Below are positions 13,937 through 15,062 of a stretch of DNA of 15,062 nt, in pieces. Where the stretch lies: assembly GCA_027886925.1 (NCBI GenBank), contig JAPCJN010000039.1:1-15062 (forward strand), read 5' to 3'. Origin of the DNA: Nitrososphaerota archaeon. GTDB taxonomy: Archaea > Thermoproteota > Nitrososphaeria > Nitrososphaerales > UBA183. A program made the translations under genes and the position numbers. Position 1 is the first letter of the stretch; the number at the start of each line of letters is the position of its first letter. The notes below the pieces were generated by a model. That model had not been told where the DNA came from. It was given only the letters and a program-made list of their open reading frames with translations, and ran no database searches.

Positions 13937-15062
13937 TCACGCTGCCCCCGCGGGTTTGATGCCCAGCTCTTTGCGGATTGCGGGGTCGAGCCCCACGGTG
14001 CGCAGTATCTCCCGGTTGCCGACCAGGGAGGAGGTGACGCTGCTCATCCCTGCAGCGCCGGCGAGGAGCTTGATGTCCTTCTCGAAGGCGACCACGAGGT
14101 TCTCTAGGTGGTCGGCCAGCTTCGGGAGTTCGACGACTACTTCTCGGTCTTCCTCGAAGCCTATCGCCACGAGGGCCGCCCTTCCAAAGCCCACGCAGTC
14201 GGCTCCCATCGCGAGGAGCTTGACGATGTCCTCAGATCCCCTGACCAGGTTGCTCTCTGCCAGGATGTCGAACCTCCACCTCACGTCCTTCTCGATGAGC
14301 TGGCGGTCGAGCTTGGAGACCGAGAGCTCGAGTTGCAGGTCGCTGTCATCTCCATCCTCGTCGACGATGAAACCGTGGAAAGCGTCAAGGTTCTGGATGT
14401 TGGAGCGGATCCATTCCAGTGCCTTTGTGGACGAGGGGATTCTCATGTAGAGGGCCTCGCCGTCCTTCGCCACGTGCTTGCCGTCTCCGTTGAGGCCTGG
14501 GGCTTGCTTCTTCATGTCGACCGCTCGAATCTTCGGACGGACACCCGGTCCGCTGGACGAGGAGACCACGCGCTCTGGATACTTGCTCTCGGTCAGCCGC
14601 CCCGAGGAGTCGTCGTAGAGCAGCCCCATCGACGCGGCGGTCCGGGCGAAGATGGTCCGGACGCCGTCAGGTATGTTCTCCGGGAGGTGGGTGAAGAAGA
14701 AGGGAGCTGCGAGCCTCACTCTGCCCTGTGCCAGGTAAGTGACTATCTCGATTTCCTCACGGTATGGGTCTATGCTCGGTCGGGTTACCTGGGCTCCATC
14801 GGTCACCACCCAGTCGGACAGCCGAGAAGGCGTGTCGATGAAGGGGGGCCCGATCGAGCCCATGCTGGAGATCTGCGCTTCCCCGGGCGACTTGCCTGTG
14901 GTCCCTGCCAGCTCCCAAAGGGCAGTGGAACGCGTCGCGTCCCACAGGTTCCCGTCCTTTGGAGGGGACCTCGACACACTGGCGGGGGCAGCGGAAGAGT
15001 TGCCCTCCTCCCTGGTGCTGACGCCGAGGATCTCTAGCGTCTCTTCGTTGAGAGCGCCCTTG
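13937..15062 (-). CDS. Divergent glutamate-synthase FMN-domain (GltS/GlxD-like) protein, 5'-truncated
   Basis: The frame is open to the right edge; the GTG at 14977 is only the first start-like codon within the window. Numbering from it, 346 residues are visible. They align by eye with the FMN TIM barrel of glutamate synthase: SIDPYREEIEIVTYLAQG (68-85), LELSVSKLDRQLIEKDVR (216-233), then the phosphate-binding end AESNLVRGSEDIVKLLAMGADCVGFGRAALVAIGF (240-274), and the C-terminal HLENLVVAFEKDIKLLAGAAG (290-310). Two departures stand out. The usual DGGLRTG becomes AESNLVRGS. The three-cysteine [3Fe-4S] motif that normally follows the 'ALIALGC' element is missing; Cys261 is the only cysteine seen. 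It may therefore be a non-canonical partner of the fused amidotransferase gene six bases downstream. The missing N-terminal part could hold ferredoxin-type clusters. Confidence 0.7.
   Translation of the reverse strand, partial: KGALNEETLEILGVSTREEGNSSAAPASVSRSPPKDGNLWDATRSTALWELAGTTGKSPGEAQISSMGSIGPPFIDTPSRLSDWVVTDGAQVTRPSIDPYREEIEIVTYLAQGRVRLAAPFFFTHLPENIPDGVRTIFARTAASMGLLYDDSSGRLTESKYPERVVSSSSGPGVRPKIRAVDMKKQAPGLNGDGKHVAKDGEALYMRIPSSTKALEWIRSNIQNLDAFHGFIVDEDGDDSDLQLELSVSKLDRQLIEKDVRWRFDILAESNLVRGSEDIVKLLAMGADCVGFGRAALVAIGFEEDREVVVELPKLADHLENLVVAFEKDIKLLAGAAGMSSVTSSLVGNREILRTVGLDPAIRKELGIKPAGAA

Noticed and set aside
13370..14107. Plus-strand 245-codon open frame
   Set aside because: Antisense to the N-terminal amidotransferase domain, whose catalytic motifs are intact.
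14108..15037. Plus-strand 309-codon open frame
   Set aside because: Antisense to the FMN-domain gene, with no recognisable motif; the minus strand gives a clear homologue.

Overview
The window is a stretch of archaeal chromosome. It encodes the archaeal versions of uL3, uL4, uL23, uL2 and uS19. Several genes have BRE/TATA-type promoters placed about 26 bases before the start codon, as expected for leaderless transcripts, and TTG is a frequent start codon. The GC-rich coding sequence, the membrane-anchored blue-copper protein and the general character of the proteins suggest a member of the Nitrososphaerota (Thaumarchaeota) or a close relative. That placement is inference from protein character; no phylogeny was run.

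Left part (1-5474), loosely packed. It holds the 3' part of a phosphoesterase gene (+), a VOC/glyoxalase-like protein (-) with a hairpin and T-run terminator, a small DUF6582-like protein (-), a small membrane protein (-) divergent from a cupredoxin (+), and an arginase/UPF0489-like protein (-). Three gaps longer than 300 bases separate these genes and contain no convincing gene.

Right part (5475-15062), almost entirely minus strand and tightly packed. In transcription order it runs: an FMN-domain protein resembling glutamate synthase (cut by the right edge); a 723-residue fusion of a class II glutamine amidotransferase with a GXGXG domain; a protein with four CBS motifs; a promoter; uL3-uL4-uL23-uL2-uS19; an HEXXH zinc-metallopeptidase-like protein; and an M24 (Xaa-Pro peptidase-like) protein. 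The ribosomal series stops after uS19, where many archaea continue with uL22 and uS3. Two peptidase-like genes follow instead.

The strongest candidate for new biology is the glutamate-synthase-like pair. The amidotransferase half keeps its catalytic cysteine and substrate motifs. The visible FMN-domain half has one cysteine only and lacks the usual three-cysteine [3Fe-4S] motif, and its FMN-phosphate region is altered. It may therefore be a divergent amidotransferase or aminotransferring enzyme, not ordinary glutamate synthase. The pair is followed by a CBS sensor-type protein. I see no CRISPR array, insertion sequence, rRNA or tRNA in the window.
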